Assembly: GCA_023412275.1 (NCBI GenBank)
Contig: JAEYNY010000025.1
Location: forward strand, 1 to 42,653
Source: Bacillota bacterium
GTDB taxonomy: Bacteria; Bacillota; Clostridia; Acetivibrionales; DSM-1351
DNA: 42,653 bases
Direction: 5' to 3'
Part shown: positions 23,972 to 33,500 of the stretch, one piece after another
How positions within the stretch are numbered: position 1 is the first letter of the stretch
Layout: each line of letters starts with the position of its first letter
The notes under the pieces: model-generated
Told to the model about the DNA's origin: nothing
Database searches by the model: none
The model's input: the letters and a program-made list of their open reading frames with translations, nothing else
Made by a program: the position numbers and the translations under genes

Positions 23972-25666
23972 ATGAGAAAAAGTAAATTAGTAAAACTATT
24001 TTTTATTTTAACATTGGTGTTTACAATTGTAGGTACACAAACACTTACTTTTGCTAAGCCATTAAACGAAGCAGCTAAATCCGAAAGTCCGGCATTTAAA
24101 CTCACCAAAAGCCCCGATAGTAAATTATTTGTAAATCTTAAAGAGAAGATTGATGAATCTTCTGACAATGATGAAATACCAGTTACAGTACTATTTAACA
24201 AAAAGCTCTCTGATACTGAATTTTCATCAATACAAAAGCTCTTGGGTAATCCAAAGCTAAAGCATAAATTTGATATTATTCCTGGTGTTGCTCTAAACTT
24301 AACAAAAAAGCAAATAAGCCAGCTTGAAAAATCGGATTTGATTCAGCAGGTTGAGTACGATGCACCTGTTCATGCAACTTTGAACACTGCAACAAGTTCC
24401 TTTGGAGTAACTCAGGCCAAATCTGATTTTAATGTTAACGGTGATGGTGATAATGCTCCTACAACATACAGTACCAGTGACATTGTTGTTGCAGTTATAG
24501 ACACCGGTATTGATGCAAGCCATGTGGATTTGGACGGTGGTAAGGTAATAGCATGGAAGGATTATGTTAATAATAAAACCACTCCTTATGATGATAACGG
24601 TCATGGCTCCCATGTTTCAGGCATTATTGCCGGTACAGGAGAGGGTAACTCAAGCTATAAAGGAGTTGCACCGGGTGCATCCCTCATAGGTTTGAAAGTT
24701 CTGGATTCAGCCGGTAGCGGTACTATGAGTAATGTCACAGCTGCAATAGATTGGGCTGTAGCAAACAAAGCAAAATACAATATCAGAATTATAAGTCTGA
24801 GCCTCGGTACTGATGGAAGTTCAGATGGAACTGATTCTACATCTGTAGCTATCAATAATGCTTTTGATGCAGGAATTGTACCTGTAGTGGCAGCAGGTAA
24901 TGCAGGACCGGGAAAGGCAACTATAGGTTCACCGGGAGCAGCTTCAAAAGCTTTGACTGTCGGTGCCTTTGCAGATGTGGGAGAAAAAGGTTTCTTCCTG
25001 GCAGATTTCTCAAGCAGAGGTTTGACAGCTGACGGTAGAGTTAAACCTGATATAGCTGCTCCGGGTTATCATATAACAGCAGTACAGGCTAATTCAACCA
25101 ATAAATACATCGCATACAGCGGTACAAGCATGGCGACCCCTTTCACATCAGGAACAGCTGCATTGATTCTTGATGCAAACCCTAGCCTAACAGCATCACA
25201 GGTTGTAAATATAATCACAAGTACGGCTCAGGACTGGGGTCCTACGGGGCAGGATTTGGATTACGGCTTTGGCAGACTGGACAGTTATGCAGCCATAAAG
25301 CAAGCAGGTAATTTCACTGGTACCGGCCCTGCCGTTCCGAACCACATATATAAAGCAGATTCTTTAGCAAAGACCAACAGTTACGATGAATATACAATCT
25401 CAGTACCTGACACTACATATCCTATAGCTATAACGTTGATTCATCCAAACTGGTCATCTTCTCAGGATTTTGATGTATATCTTTATAATCCAAGCGGAAC
25501 AGAGGTCGCTTCTTCAGAAACAGCAACCAGACAGGAAACAATTAGTTATACACCAACTACTGCAGGTACATATAAAATAAAGGTTCTTTCATACAAAGGA
25601 AGCGGTTCATATTTCTTTGATGTAAGCTCCGGCGCAGCAACTATTACACAGACTACTAACCAATAA
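23972..25666 (+). CDS. secreted subtilisin-like serine protease (S8) with C-terminal PPC domain
   Basis: 564 residues. Signal peptide about 1-28 (cleavage near LTFAKP); I9-like propeptide about 55-130, whose strand IPVTVLFNKKL is typical; S8 catalytic domain about 145-440 with D177 (VIDTGID), H211 (NGHGSHVSG), oxyanion N310 (AAGNAGPG) and S386 (GTSMATP), all intact. Residues about 455-555 form a bacterial pre-peptidase C-terminal (PPC) beta-sandwich (DFDVYLYNPSGTEVASS). It should be exported, mature by removal of the propeptide and degrade protein outside the cell. GAGGGGAGAG precedes ATG. Transcribed alone with a long leader and a strong terminator. Confidence 0.95.
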   Translation: MRKSKLVKLFFILTLVFTIVGTQTLTFAKPLNEAAKSESPAFKLTKSPDSKLFVNLKEKIDESSDNDEIPVTVLFNKKLSDTEFSSIQKLLGNPKLKHKFDIIPGVALNLTKKQISQLEKSDLIQQVEYDAPVHATLNTATSSFGVTQAKSDFNVNGDGDNAPTTYSTSDIVVAVIDTGIDASHVDLDGGKVIAWKDYVNNKTTPYDDNGHGSHVSGIIAGTGEGNSSYKGVAPGASLIGLKVLDSAGSGTMSNVTAAIDWAVANKAKYNIRIISLSLGTDGSSDGTDSTSVAINNAFDAGIVPVVAAGNAGPGKATIGSPGAASKALTVGAFADVGEKGFFLADFSSRGLTADGRVKPDIAAPGYHITAVQANSTNKYIAYSGTSMATPFTSGTAALILDANPSLTASQVVNIITSTAQDWGPTGQDLDYGFGRLDSYAAIKQAGNFTGTGPAVPNHIYKADSLAKTNSYDEYTISVPDTTYPIAITLIHPNWSSSQDFDVYLYNPSGTEVASSETATRQETISYTPTTAGTYKIKVLSYKGSGSYFFDVSSGAATITQTTNQ

Positions 25667-25683
25667 TTATTTATTAACAAAAA

Positions 25684-25727
25684 ACAGCGGAGAGTTCCTG
25701 GTTGGGGACTCTCTGCTGTTTTTTTGA
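25684..25727 (+). terminator. terminator after the subtilisin gene
   Basis: ACAGC-GAGAGT (25684-25695) pairs with ACTCTC-GCTGT (25708-25719) with one mismatch between the two halves, followed by seven T. The A run on the other side makes it usable by the convergent gene. Confidence 0.85.
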
Positions 25728-25734
25728 CCCGATT

Positions 25735-27363
25735 TTATCTCGGAGGTACAGGTGTAGGATTCTGAATGTTAGTCGGTGAGATTGTGAATCCTCCCGGATA
25801 TTCCAGTAAAGCAGCTACTACTCTGGTAGCTTCTGCCCTGGTTATTGTATTTTTAGGTCTGAATGTGCCGTCAGGGTAACCTGAAAGAATATTATTCATT
25901 GATAGAACAATTATTGATTTATTTGACCAAGTGTTGGTTTCGGGGCTCACGTCACTGAAAATTCTTTGAGAGAAATCTACAGTATCGGGAGTGAGGAGTA
26001 TCTTGTCACATACTACGGCAAATTCTTCTCTGGTAATTTTTCTTTCAGGGTAAAACAGATTCCCCGAATACCCGCTGAATATGCCCTTTTCCTTTACAAT
26101 AGCAATTTGTTTTGATGCCCAGTGGGTTTGAGTGTCAGCAAAGGAAGCAGTTGCGGTTTCATTTTGAAGGCCAAGTGTTTTTACAAGCAATGCTGCGGCT
26201 TCTGCTCTGGTAAGACTGCCGTCAGGCACAAAACGCTTGCCGGGCATACCACTGACTATTCCTTTTTGAAACAAATCTATAATATAGCTTTGTGCCCAGT
26301 GGTTTGAAATATCTATAAATGGTTTACCAATGAGCCACTGACTGTAATTATTCCAGAAACGCTGAGGTTCTTGTCCCAATGCCCAGCTACCTGCACCTAA
26401 AAGGTTATATTTTGAAACAAGTGATAGTTTTTTTTCAAGAGAGGTTTCATCCTCATACCAAATATCATAAGTGCCGGCCGAAAGTTTGCTGCTTCCCCAG
26501 ATAACCGCATTATCTGTTGAAGTTACCGTTACAGTTGCACGGGCACATTGAGAGGTACTGTCATACCAGGTTTTGGATTGGCAAGTTGATACCAGACGTT
26601 CAACGTCCGCAACAGTTACTCCATAGCCGCCACTTGTTGAACCCTGCTTCCAATATCTCCCATAAAATGGTACTCCTAAAACTATTTTTGTAGAAGGAAC
26701 ATATTTTAGTGCATAGTTAACACTTTTTTCAGCAAAAGAAAAGCTGGCAACCGCACCAGGTTCACTTCCAGTGTAATGTTCGTCATAAGCCATTATGAAT
26801 ACCTGATCACAAACGGTACCTAATGCCGCGTAATCATAGGAACCCTGCCAGCCAATAGTTGATCCCCAAGGATTAGCCGCTACACACACAGTCAATATTT
26901 TTGTTTTTGGCATATAAGAACGTAAAAGTTTTATAAAAGCTGTATATGCATCACGGTCCGATTCGGTAAGATTTTGAATATCTATATTTACCCCGTCACA
27001 ACCAAGTCGTACAATTTCGGCACTCAAACTGGCTACAAATGAGTTTTGATTGGTCAATGCAGCCCTGCCGAGAGTTCTATCCCAGTTATTACTAAGGTAA
27101 GGTACAACTTTTATTCCTCGTGAATGCATACTCTCTACAAAAAGAGGGTCAACTTTTATGGTGTTTTTTAAAGTTCCATTACTGTTTATTTCAAAGTAAT
27201 CGGGAGAAACTGTTGTTAGGTTTGTACCGGAACGATTAACATTATTTATATAGGTCGTTGTGTTTCCTGCATATAGGTAGCTTATGCTTTCATAAGCGGA
27301 AGTGCTTGTCTGAAAAAGGAATAAAAATATTAACATTGAAATAATACATTTTTTTAGTCCCAT
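25735..27363 (-). CDS. SLH-anchored GH18-like protein with catalytic Glu replaced by Gln
   Basis: 542 residues. Signal peptide about 1-23; GH18 TIM-barrel about 25-335 of the spore-cortex-lytic/YaaH-like type (IKVVPYLSNN, QVFIMAYDEHY, VLGVPFYGR); then three SLH repeats (about 345-400, 405-460 and 465-525) that bind secondary cell wall polymer. In active GH18 enzymes the motif is DGVxxDxE; here it reads D123-GVNI-D128-I-Q130, so the proton-donating Glu is Gln (CAA codon). The protein is therefore probably a peptidoglycan- or chitin-binding non-enzyme, or weakly active. Start ATG with AAAGGA upstream. Single gene, convergent with the subtilisin and divergent from cobU. Confidence 0.9.
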   Translation of the reverse strand: MGLKKCIISMLIFLFLFQTSTSAYESISYLYAGNTTTYINNVNRSGTNLTTVSPDYFEINSNGTLKNTIKVDPLFVESMHSRGIKVVPYLSNNWDRTLGRAALTNQNSFVASLSAEIVRLGCDGVNIDIQNLTESDRDAYTAFIKLLRSYMPKTKILTVCVAANPWGSTIGWQGSYDYAALGTVCDQVFIMAYDEHYTGSEPGAVASFSFAEKSVNYALKYVPSTKIVLGVPFYGRYWKQGSTSGGYGVTVADVERLVSTCQSKTWYDSTSQCARATVTVTSTDNAVIWGSSKLSAGTYDIWYEDETSLEKKLSLVSKYNLLGAGSWALGQEPQRFWNNYSQWLIGKPFIDISNHWAQSYIIDLFQKGIVSGMPGKRFVPDGSLTRAEAAALLVKTLGLQNETATASFADTQTHWASKQIAIVKEKGIFSGYSGNLFYPERKITREEFAVVCDKILLTPDTVDFSQRIFSDVSPETNTWSNKSIIVLSMNNILSGYPDGTFRPKNTITRAEATRVVAALLEYPGGFTISPTNIQNPTPVPPR

Positions 27364-27459
27364 GTGATTTTCCTTTCAAATATTCGTTTACATATAATAT
27401 GTGTTACATCTAAATAAAATAAACATACTGAACTTATGATAAACTACTTAATAAGTTAC

Positions 27460-27490
27460 TTGACAGTACCGGCGGTAAATAGTTTATAAT
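27460..27490 (+). promoter_or_regulatory. candidate promoter of the cobUST operon
   Basis: TTGACA (27460-27465) and TATAAT (27485-27490); the 19-bp spacer is longer than ideal. The short leader has no cobalamin riboswitch core. Confidence 0.5.
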
Positions 27491-27537
27491 TTTAGATATG
27501 CATTTGGAAAAAATGGAAGTTTATTGGGAGGATAAAT

Positions 27538-28110
27538 ATGGAACCAGAAGTTTCAAGCAGTATTATATTAGTAACAGGCGGGGCAAGAAGCGGTAAAAGC
27601 ACATATGCAGAAAAATTGGCTAAGGAATTCGGTAAAGATGTTCTGTACGTAGCAACATCTATACCTTTTGATGATGAAATGAAGCTAAGAATAAAAAAGC
27701 ACAGAGAGCAACGTCCTGCAAACTGGGGAACTGTTGAGGCATATAAAGATATGGATATATTACTTGAAGATAAGTGTCCAAGTAAAAATGCCGTTCTTCT
27801 GGATTGTATCACAGTAATGATTACAAATATAATGTTTGAAGTATGTCCTGATTTTGATAAAATGGTTCATGAGGATATGATTGCAGTGGAAGAAGCTGTT
27901 AATGTTCAAATTGAAAGACTTTTGAGTGTTGCAAAGAGGTCAGGAATTCCATTTATTCTGGTTACAAATGAAATCGGAATGGGCATAGTGCCGGATAATA
28001 AGAGCGCAAGACTATTCCGAGACATTCAAGGCAGAGTAAATCAGAAACTTGCCTCCGCTGCTAAAGACGTTTATTTGTGTGTTTCAGGTATTCCAGTAAA
28101 AATAAAATAA
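27538..28110 (+). CDS. cobU: adenosylcobinamide kinase/adenosylcobinamide-phosphate guanylyltransferase
   Basis: 190 residues, the usual CobU length. Walker A GGARSGKS near residue 12-19 is specific to the family; HREQRPANWGTVEA contains the conserved RP-x-W region with the guanylylated His; VLLDCITVMITN is the Walker B area; TNEIGMGIVPDN-ARLFRD is the nucleotide-binding C-terminal half. It phosphorylates adenosylcobinamide and transfers GMP to it, in the nucleotide-loop assembly of cobalamin. GGGAGG precedes ATG. First gene of cobU-cobS-cobT, with 21 bp to cobS. Confidence 0.95.
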   Translation: MEPEVSSSIILVTGGARSGKSTYAEKLAKEFGKDVLYVATSIPFDDEMKLRIKKHREQRPANWGTVEAYKDMDILLEDKCPSKNAVLLDCITVMITNIMFEVCPDFDKMVHEDMIAVEEAVNVQIERLLSVAKRSGIPFILVTNEIGMGIVPDNKSARLFRDIQGRVNQKLASAAKDVYLCVSGIPVKIK

Positions 28111-28131
28111 ATCATGAAAGAAGCATAAAAA

Positions 28132-28884
28132 ATGATACTTTTAAAACGTTTTTTACTTTTAGTCCAGTTTATGACTACAATTCCTATACCTGTTAATTTA
28201 GATGTAAGCGATGAGGATTTTGGTAAGGGTCTGGCTTTCGCACCATTGATTGGATTGCTAATAGGAGGGGTAATTGCCTGTGGGAGTTATGTTCTGAATA
28301 TGTTTTTTGCCCCGGCTATAACTGCCGTACTTGTTGTTATTACATACATACTATTAACCGGGGGAATTCATCTGGATGGCTTAGGTGACACCTTCGACGG
28401 TATTTTTTCAAACAGACCTAAAGAGAAAATATTAGAAATTATGAGAGACAGTCGAGTAGGAACATATGCCGTATTGGTTACGGTATGTATCCTAGGGCTG
28501 AATGCAGTGCTAATTTATTCTATTATATCTGCTCATATGTACTTTACTCTGGTACTTATGCCTGTGGCAGGAAGAATAGGCTCTGTTGCGGGGGCAGCCG
28601 TTTCAGAGTATGCAAGAAGCGGTCCGGGGTTGGGAAAATCCTTTATTGATTATTGTGGATTAAAAGAGTTGGTAATAGCATTGATAATCAGTATTATAAC
28701 ATTTTCGGGTTTTAAAGGATTATCGGGTGCTTTTCTCTGTATTTTCATGTATTTATCAGCAGCATTACTGGTTAAATTTCTGGGCAGAAAAATCGGAGGT
28801 GCCACGGGAGATGTTCTGGGAGCTGTCTGTGAATTAAATCAGACCGTATTTTTGATAATTTCATATTTACTGGTATTTAGTTAA
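28132..28884 (+). CDS. cobS: adenosylcobinamide-GDP ribazoletransferase (cobalamin synthase)
   Basis: 250 residues and mostly membrane-embedded, as expected for CobS (about 245-255). Diagnostic motifs are FMTTIPIP at the N-terminus, GGIHLDGLGDTFDGIFS with the metal-binding Asp residues, MRDSRVGTYAV and the late GGATGDVLGAVCELNQ. It joins adenosylcobinamide-GDP and alpha-ribazole(-phosphate) at the membrane in the last step of cobalamin assembly. The ribosome binding site is weak (AAGAAG), so coupling to cobU is likely. The next gene, cobT, starts 44 bp downstream. Confidence 0.95.
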   Translation: MILLKRFLLLVQFMTTIPIPVNLDVSDEDFGKGLAFAPLIGLLIGGVIACGSYVLNMFFAPAITAVLVVITYILLTGGIHLDGLGDTFDGIFSNRPKEKILEIMRDSRVGTYAVLVTVCILGLNAVLIYSIISAHMYFTLVLMPVAGRIGSVAGAAVSEYARSGPGLGKSFIDYCGLKELVIALIISIITFSGFKGLSGAFLCIFMYLSAALLVKFLGRKIGGATGDVLGAVCELNQTVFLIISYLLVFS

Positions 28885-28928
28885 TAGCACTTTATTTTAA
28901 TAATAGATAATTTGTGGGGGGATAAATT

Positions 28929-29987
28929 ATGACTTTTACAGAAGCATTGAATGTCATAGGACAGCTTGATAATGAAATGATACAGAAGGCACAGAAAAGA
29001 TTGGATAGCCTAACGAAACCATTGGGTAGCTTGGGTCGTTTGGAGGAAATTGTAAAACAGCTTGCGGGGATAACTGGAGAATTGTTTCCCAGTGTAAAAA
29101 ATAAAAAAATAATAATAATGTGTGCAGATAACGGAGTAGTTGAAGAAGGAGTCAGTTCATGTCCTAAAAGCGTTACTTCCAGTGTTACACAAAATTTTCT
29201 AAAAGGCTTTACCGGTGTGAACGTTCTTTCAAGACATTCGGGAGCCGATACCGTTGTTGTAGATGTTGGTGTTGATGATGACATTGACTGTCCGGGAATA
29301 TTAAACAGGAAAATAAGAAAAGGTACATGGAATATAGTGAAAGGCCCGGCAATGACAAGAGACGAGGCTATAAAAGCAATTGAGACGGGAATTGAAATAG
29401 TAGGAATACTGAAGGAACAAGGTGTAAATCTCATTGGGACTGGTGAAATGGGGGTAGGAAACACAACTACAAGCAGTGCTGTAGCATCTGTACTTACAGG
29501 ATACGAAATAGGTGAAATGGTAGGAAGAGGTGCAGGCCTGACCCAGGAAGGTCTTATCAATAAAGCAGAAGTTATAAAGAAGGCAATTGATGTAAATAAG
29601 CCGGATCCATCCGATCCTATAGATGTATTGGCAAAGGTTGGAGGCTTTGACATTGCAGCACTTACCGGGTGTTTCCTTGGAGCAGCTGCCTACAGACTTC
29701 CTATTATGATTGACGGATTTATCTCCGCTGCTGCTGCTTTGGCGGCTATAAGAATAAAGCCTGAGTGCAGGAATTATATTCTTCCTTCACATGGTTCTGC
29801 TGAACCGGGAAACAAGAGAATAATGGAAGTACTTGACATGACTCCCATGCTTATGTTGGAAATGCGTTTGGGAGAGGGTTCCGGGGCTGCATTGGCATTC
29901 CATGTTATAGATGCTGCTGTTACAGCCTACAATGAGATGGGGACTTTTGGCGATGCTCAAATTGAACAATACAAACCATTGGATTAG
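28929..29987 (+). CDS. cobT: nicotinate-nucleotide--dimethylbenzimidazole phosphoribosyltransferase
   Basis: 352 residues, matching the family length. Motifs: LTKPLGSLGRLE at the N-terminus, MCADNGVVEEGVSSCP, GTGEMGVGNTTTSSA (phosphate binding) and SHGSAEPGNKRIME with the catalytic Glu near the C-terminus, then MRLGEGSGAALA. It activates the lower-ligand base as alpha-ribazole 5'-phosphate, the substrate for CobS. TGGGGGGAT lies before ATG. Together cobUST allow completion or salvage of cobalamin. No corrinoid-ring genes are in the window, so the cell may salvage cobinamide or carry them elsewhere. Confidence 0.96.
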   Translation: MTFTEALNVIGQLDNEMIQKAQKRLDSLTKPLGSLGRLEEIVKQLAGITGELFPSVKNKKIIIMCADNGVVEEGVSSCPKSVTSSVTQNFLKGFTGVNVLSRHSGADTVVVDVGVDDDIDCPGILNRKIRKGTWNIVKGPAMTRDEAIKAIETGIEIVGILKEQGVNLIGTGEMGVGNTTTSSAVASVLTGYEIGEMVGRGAGLTQEGLINKAEVIKKAIDVNKPDPSDPIDVLAKVGGFDIAALTGCFLGAAAYRLPIMIDGFISAAAALAAIRIKPECRNYILPSHGSAEPGNKRIMEVLDMTPMLMLEMRLGEGSGAALAFHVIDAAVTAYNEMGTFGDAQIEQYKPLD

Positions 29988-30070
29988 ATAATTGAAATAA
30001 ATGGTAATACAGTATAATATTATACGTAGCTATTGCTTAATAAAAGAATTTATAGGAAAAGAGGTCTTCT

Positions 30071-30256
30071 ATGTTTGAATATAAGTTTGTACAGGCAACT
30101 TTAGGAAGTTTTTTTACTGAAGCTAATCACCACGAATTAATAGAAAAATATGCTAAAGAAGGATGGAGATTGGTGCAGGTTCTACCCATGTACTATAATT
30201 CACAAGGAAAACCTACTGATTACGAGATAATATTTGAAAGGGAAGCAAGCCATTAA
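30071..30256 (+). CDS. DUF4177 domain protein
   Basis: 61 residues. The pattern FEYKFVQ at the start, ELIEKYAKEGWRLVQV in the middle and YEIIFERE at the end is that of DUF4177, a small cytoplasmic alpha/beta domain found alone in many Firmicutes, function unknown. AAGAGGTC precedes ATG. It follows cobT by 83 bp but is closed by its own terminator; a link to cobalamin is not evident. Confidence 0.87.
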   Translation: MFEYKFVQATLGSFFTEANHHELIEKYAKEGWRLVQVLPMYYNSQGKPTDYEIIFEREASH

Positions 30257-30288
30257 AAGACAAGTCATTATGACTGGTCTTTTTTTTA
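30255..30288 (+). terminator. terminator after the DUF4177 gene
   Basis: AAAAGAC-AGTCAT (30255-30268) pairs with ATGACT-GTCTTTT (30270-30283) with one mismatch between the two halves, followed by more T. Confidence 0.85.
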
Positions 30289-30527
30289 TTGGTAGAAATA
30301 TAAGTAAAATATAGCCTTATCATTGTTTGGAGAAGTAAAATATAGTAAAATTTGGGTATAGAACGAATGGAATTTATCAATTCGTATCTAAAAATATCGT
30401 GAAAAAGGATAAATCAAAATTATCCGAACATAGGCCGAAGTACGGGCCGGGACAGTTGATAGCTGCTTACCCTGTTTCAGGCTTGTATTTGCCTTCTTCA
30501 CTTTTTCACAAAGAAAGGTAGGGTCAA
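30289..30527 (+). other. structured leader upstream of the giant FN3-repeat gene
   Basis: There is no gene here. AAGTAAAATATAG occurs twice (30302-30314 and 30333-30345). ACGAAT/ATTCGT makes a hairpin (30363-30385). A 9-bp closing stem, GTGAAAAAG (30399-30407) with CTTTTTCAC (30501-30509), encloses a branched region with GGATAA/TTATCC (30407-30425), a GC-rich GGCC/GGCC hairpin (30433-30448), a GACAG/CTGTT stem (30451-30476) and GGC/GCC (30480-30493). It ends just before the ribosome binding site, as a riboswitch or other cis-regulatory RNA would. I do not recognise the class. Confidence 0.55.
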
Positions 30528-33500
30528 ATGATGAAAAAAAAAGTAGGTTCTAAATTTCTTAGTTTGCTTTTAGTGGTATGTTGTCTTAATTTGATGCTTT
30601 TACCAACAGGTATTTTAGCCGCGTCAAATAGTAGTATTTTACCACCAAGCAATCTAACGGCTCAACTTACATCACCTGATGATGTAAAAGTAACATGGAA
30701 TTCCGTATATGGAGCAACCGGCTACAATATATACGGAATAAGTGAGGGACAGCTTAAACAACTGGGAACGACTACATCTACATACTTCACTTTTAATGAT
30801 CTTCCGGAAGGCACCTATACTTATGTGGTGTCCACTCTCAGTGCAGATGGTGAATCAGGACCATGTGCACCTGCCTCTGTTGATATTGTTTACCCAGAAA
30901 TGCAAGCACCTGATACACTAACCAATACTTTTCAGAATATCAACGACGTTACCTTAAATTGGTCAGCAGCATTATATGCACAAACGTATAATATCTACAA
31001 AATTTCAGCAGATGGTGAAAGAACTCTACTTACATCTACAGCAAACCGCACATACACTTTAACCAACGTACCCGCAGGAAATTACACCTATGCTGTTACA
31101 GCAGTAAATTCTTTGTATGGTGAATCTCCTCTCTCAACCTCTTTGGAAGTTAATGTGATTTTTCCCGTCATAGCAGCGCCGGGCAATTTAGCTTCAAGGA
31201 TTCAAAATGGTACGGATGTTATACTGACCTGGAATTCAGCAACTTATGCTAACAGCTACAACATCTACGAACTTATTGACGGGCAGGAAGTATTGAAAGC
31301 TACGGCTAATACGACAACAATAACACTTACAAACATACCAGCAGGCACTCACACATATGTTGTTCACTCGGTAAGCTCACGCTTTGGTGAGTCTGCGGAA
31401 GGTAGCAGAGTCACAGCAACTCTAGGAGATGTTCTGATGCCGCCACCGGGTAACTTCTCCTACACTGTAAACAATGATAAAGATATAGTTTTAAGTTGGG
31501 CAAGTGTGCCTAATGCAACAAACTACAGAATATATCAAGTAATAAACGGGCAAAAAGTTTTAAAAAGCACAGTAACCAAAAATACTGCTACTTTTTACAA
31601 TATGACTGCCGGTGACTATATCTATGAGGTTCATTCTTACTCCACTACTTATGGGGAGTCAATAGAAGGAAGTACTCTCACTGTAACAATAAAAGGACAG
31701 ACAATGCTGCCTCCTGAGAATTTAAAGTATAGTCTTGCTAATCAGAATGATATAACCTTAACCTGGTCGGCAGTTGCAAATGCAAACAGCTATCAGGTTT
31801 ATCAGGTAGTTAACGGAGAAAAGCAGTTGAAAAAAACTGTAAGTACAAATTCAGTAACTTTCACAAATATGCCCGAAGGAGAGTACCATTATATCGTTAC
31901 CTCGGTATCCACACTTTACGGGGAATCTCAAAGTGGGTCGGAAGTTACTTTTTCAATAATTTTTCCTACAATGAAGGCACCGGAGAATCTGACTTACAAG
32001 ATTCAGAATGTAAATAGTGTTGTACTTTCCTGGAGTGCATCAGATAATGCCAACAGCTATAAAATTTATGAAGTTGTAAACGACCAAAAGACACTGAAGA
32101 CTACAGCAACTGGTTTGACTTCGACTATATCGAATGTTTCTGCAGGAGACCATACATATGAGGTTCATTCGGTAAGCAGTCGTTTTGGAGAATCTGTTGA
32201 AGGCAGTCGAATTTCAATTACAGTAAAACAGGACATGGCAGCACCATTAAATCTGGAATACAGTATTGCAAATGGAAATGATATTACATTGAAATGGACA
32301 GCAGCAGATTATGCCACCAGTTACAACGTATATCAGGTAGTAGACGGACAAAAAGTACTAAAAAAGAATGTTACAACTACATCTATTACATTTACAAATT
32401 TACTTGCCGGAGATTATGATTTTGTTGTAACATCAGTATCTAGTGTATTTGGAGAGTCCTCAAATGGATCAGAAATTAAATTCTCTTTAGTTTTCCCGGC
32501 TATGATTGCGCCTACCGATCTGACATATGCTATTCAGAATGTAAACAATGTTGTGCTAACATGGTCAGCTGTAACATATGCTAATTCCTATAAAGTATAT
32601 GAGCTGGTTGACGGTAAAGAAGTACTTGTGACAACTACATATACACCAACCGCAAAAATATCCAATATAAAAGCAGGTGATCACACATACGTAGTTCACT
32701 CAGTAAGCAGTCGATTTGGTGAATCTATTGAAGGAAGCAAGGTTTCAATGACTATAAAACAAGAAATGCTTGCTCCCACCGACTTAGTATATAGTATTGC
32801 TAACGGAAATGATGTTACATTAAAATGGACTGCATCTCAATATGCAACCGGTTATAATATTTATCAAGTGGTAAACGAAGAGAGACAATTAGTAAAATCA
32901 GTTACAACTACAACCGTAACTTTAACAAACATGCCTGCCGGGGATTATCAATATGTAGTTACTTCAACGTCTACTGTATTTGGAGAATCCTCAAGTGGTG
33001 CAGAAATAAAGTTGTCTGTTGTTTTCCCTACAATGACTGCACCCGGCAATTTGACATACAAGATTCAAAATGCCAATAATGTGGTATTATCATGGGATGC
33101 AGTGAATTACGCTAACAGTTATAAAATATATGAAGTAGCAAATGGGCAAAAAGTCCTTAAAACCACCGTTTATTCAAATACTGGAACCTTGTCAAATGTT
33201 CAACCGGGGGATCATACTTATGAGGTTCATTCAGTAAGCAGCCGTTTTGGTGAGTCCCTTGAAGGAAGTCAAGTCTCACTAAATATAAGTCAGCAGATGT
33301 TACCTCCTGCTAATCTTGAATACAGTATTGTAAACGGAAATGACATTTCATTAAAGTGGTCGGCAGCAGAAGCGGCAAACAGTTACAACATTTATCAGGT
33401 TATTGACGGACAGAAGAAATTAATCAAGAATGTTACAACTACATATGTAACATTTACAAATATGCCGGCAGGGGCGTATGACTATTTAGTTACGTCTGTA

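Noticed and set aside
27364..27537. Possible cobalamin riboswitch before cobU
   Set aside because: There is no B12 box (GCCACTG-like) and the leader is too short.
28892..29653. Long open frame on the minus strand inside cobT (253 codons)
   Set aside because: It is antisense to a well-conserved gene, is Pro/Ser/Thr-rich as antisense frames of such genes are, and has no ribosome binding site or recognisable domain.
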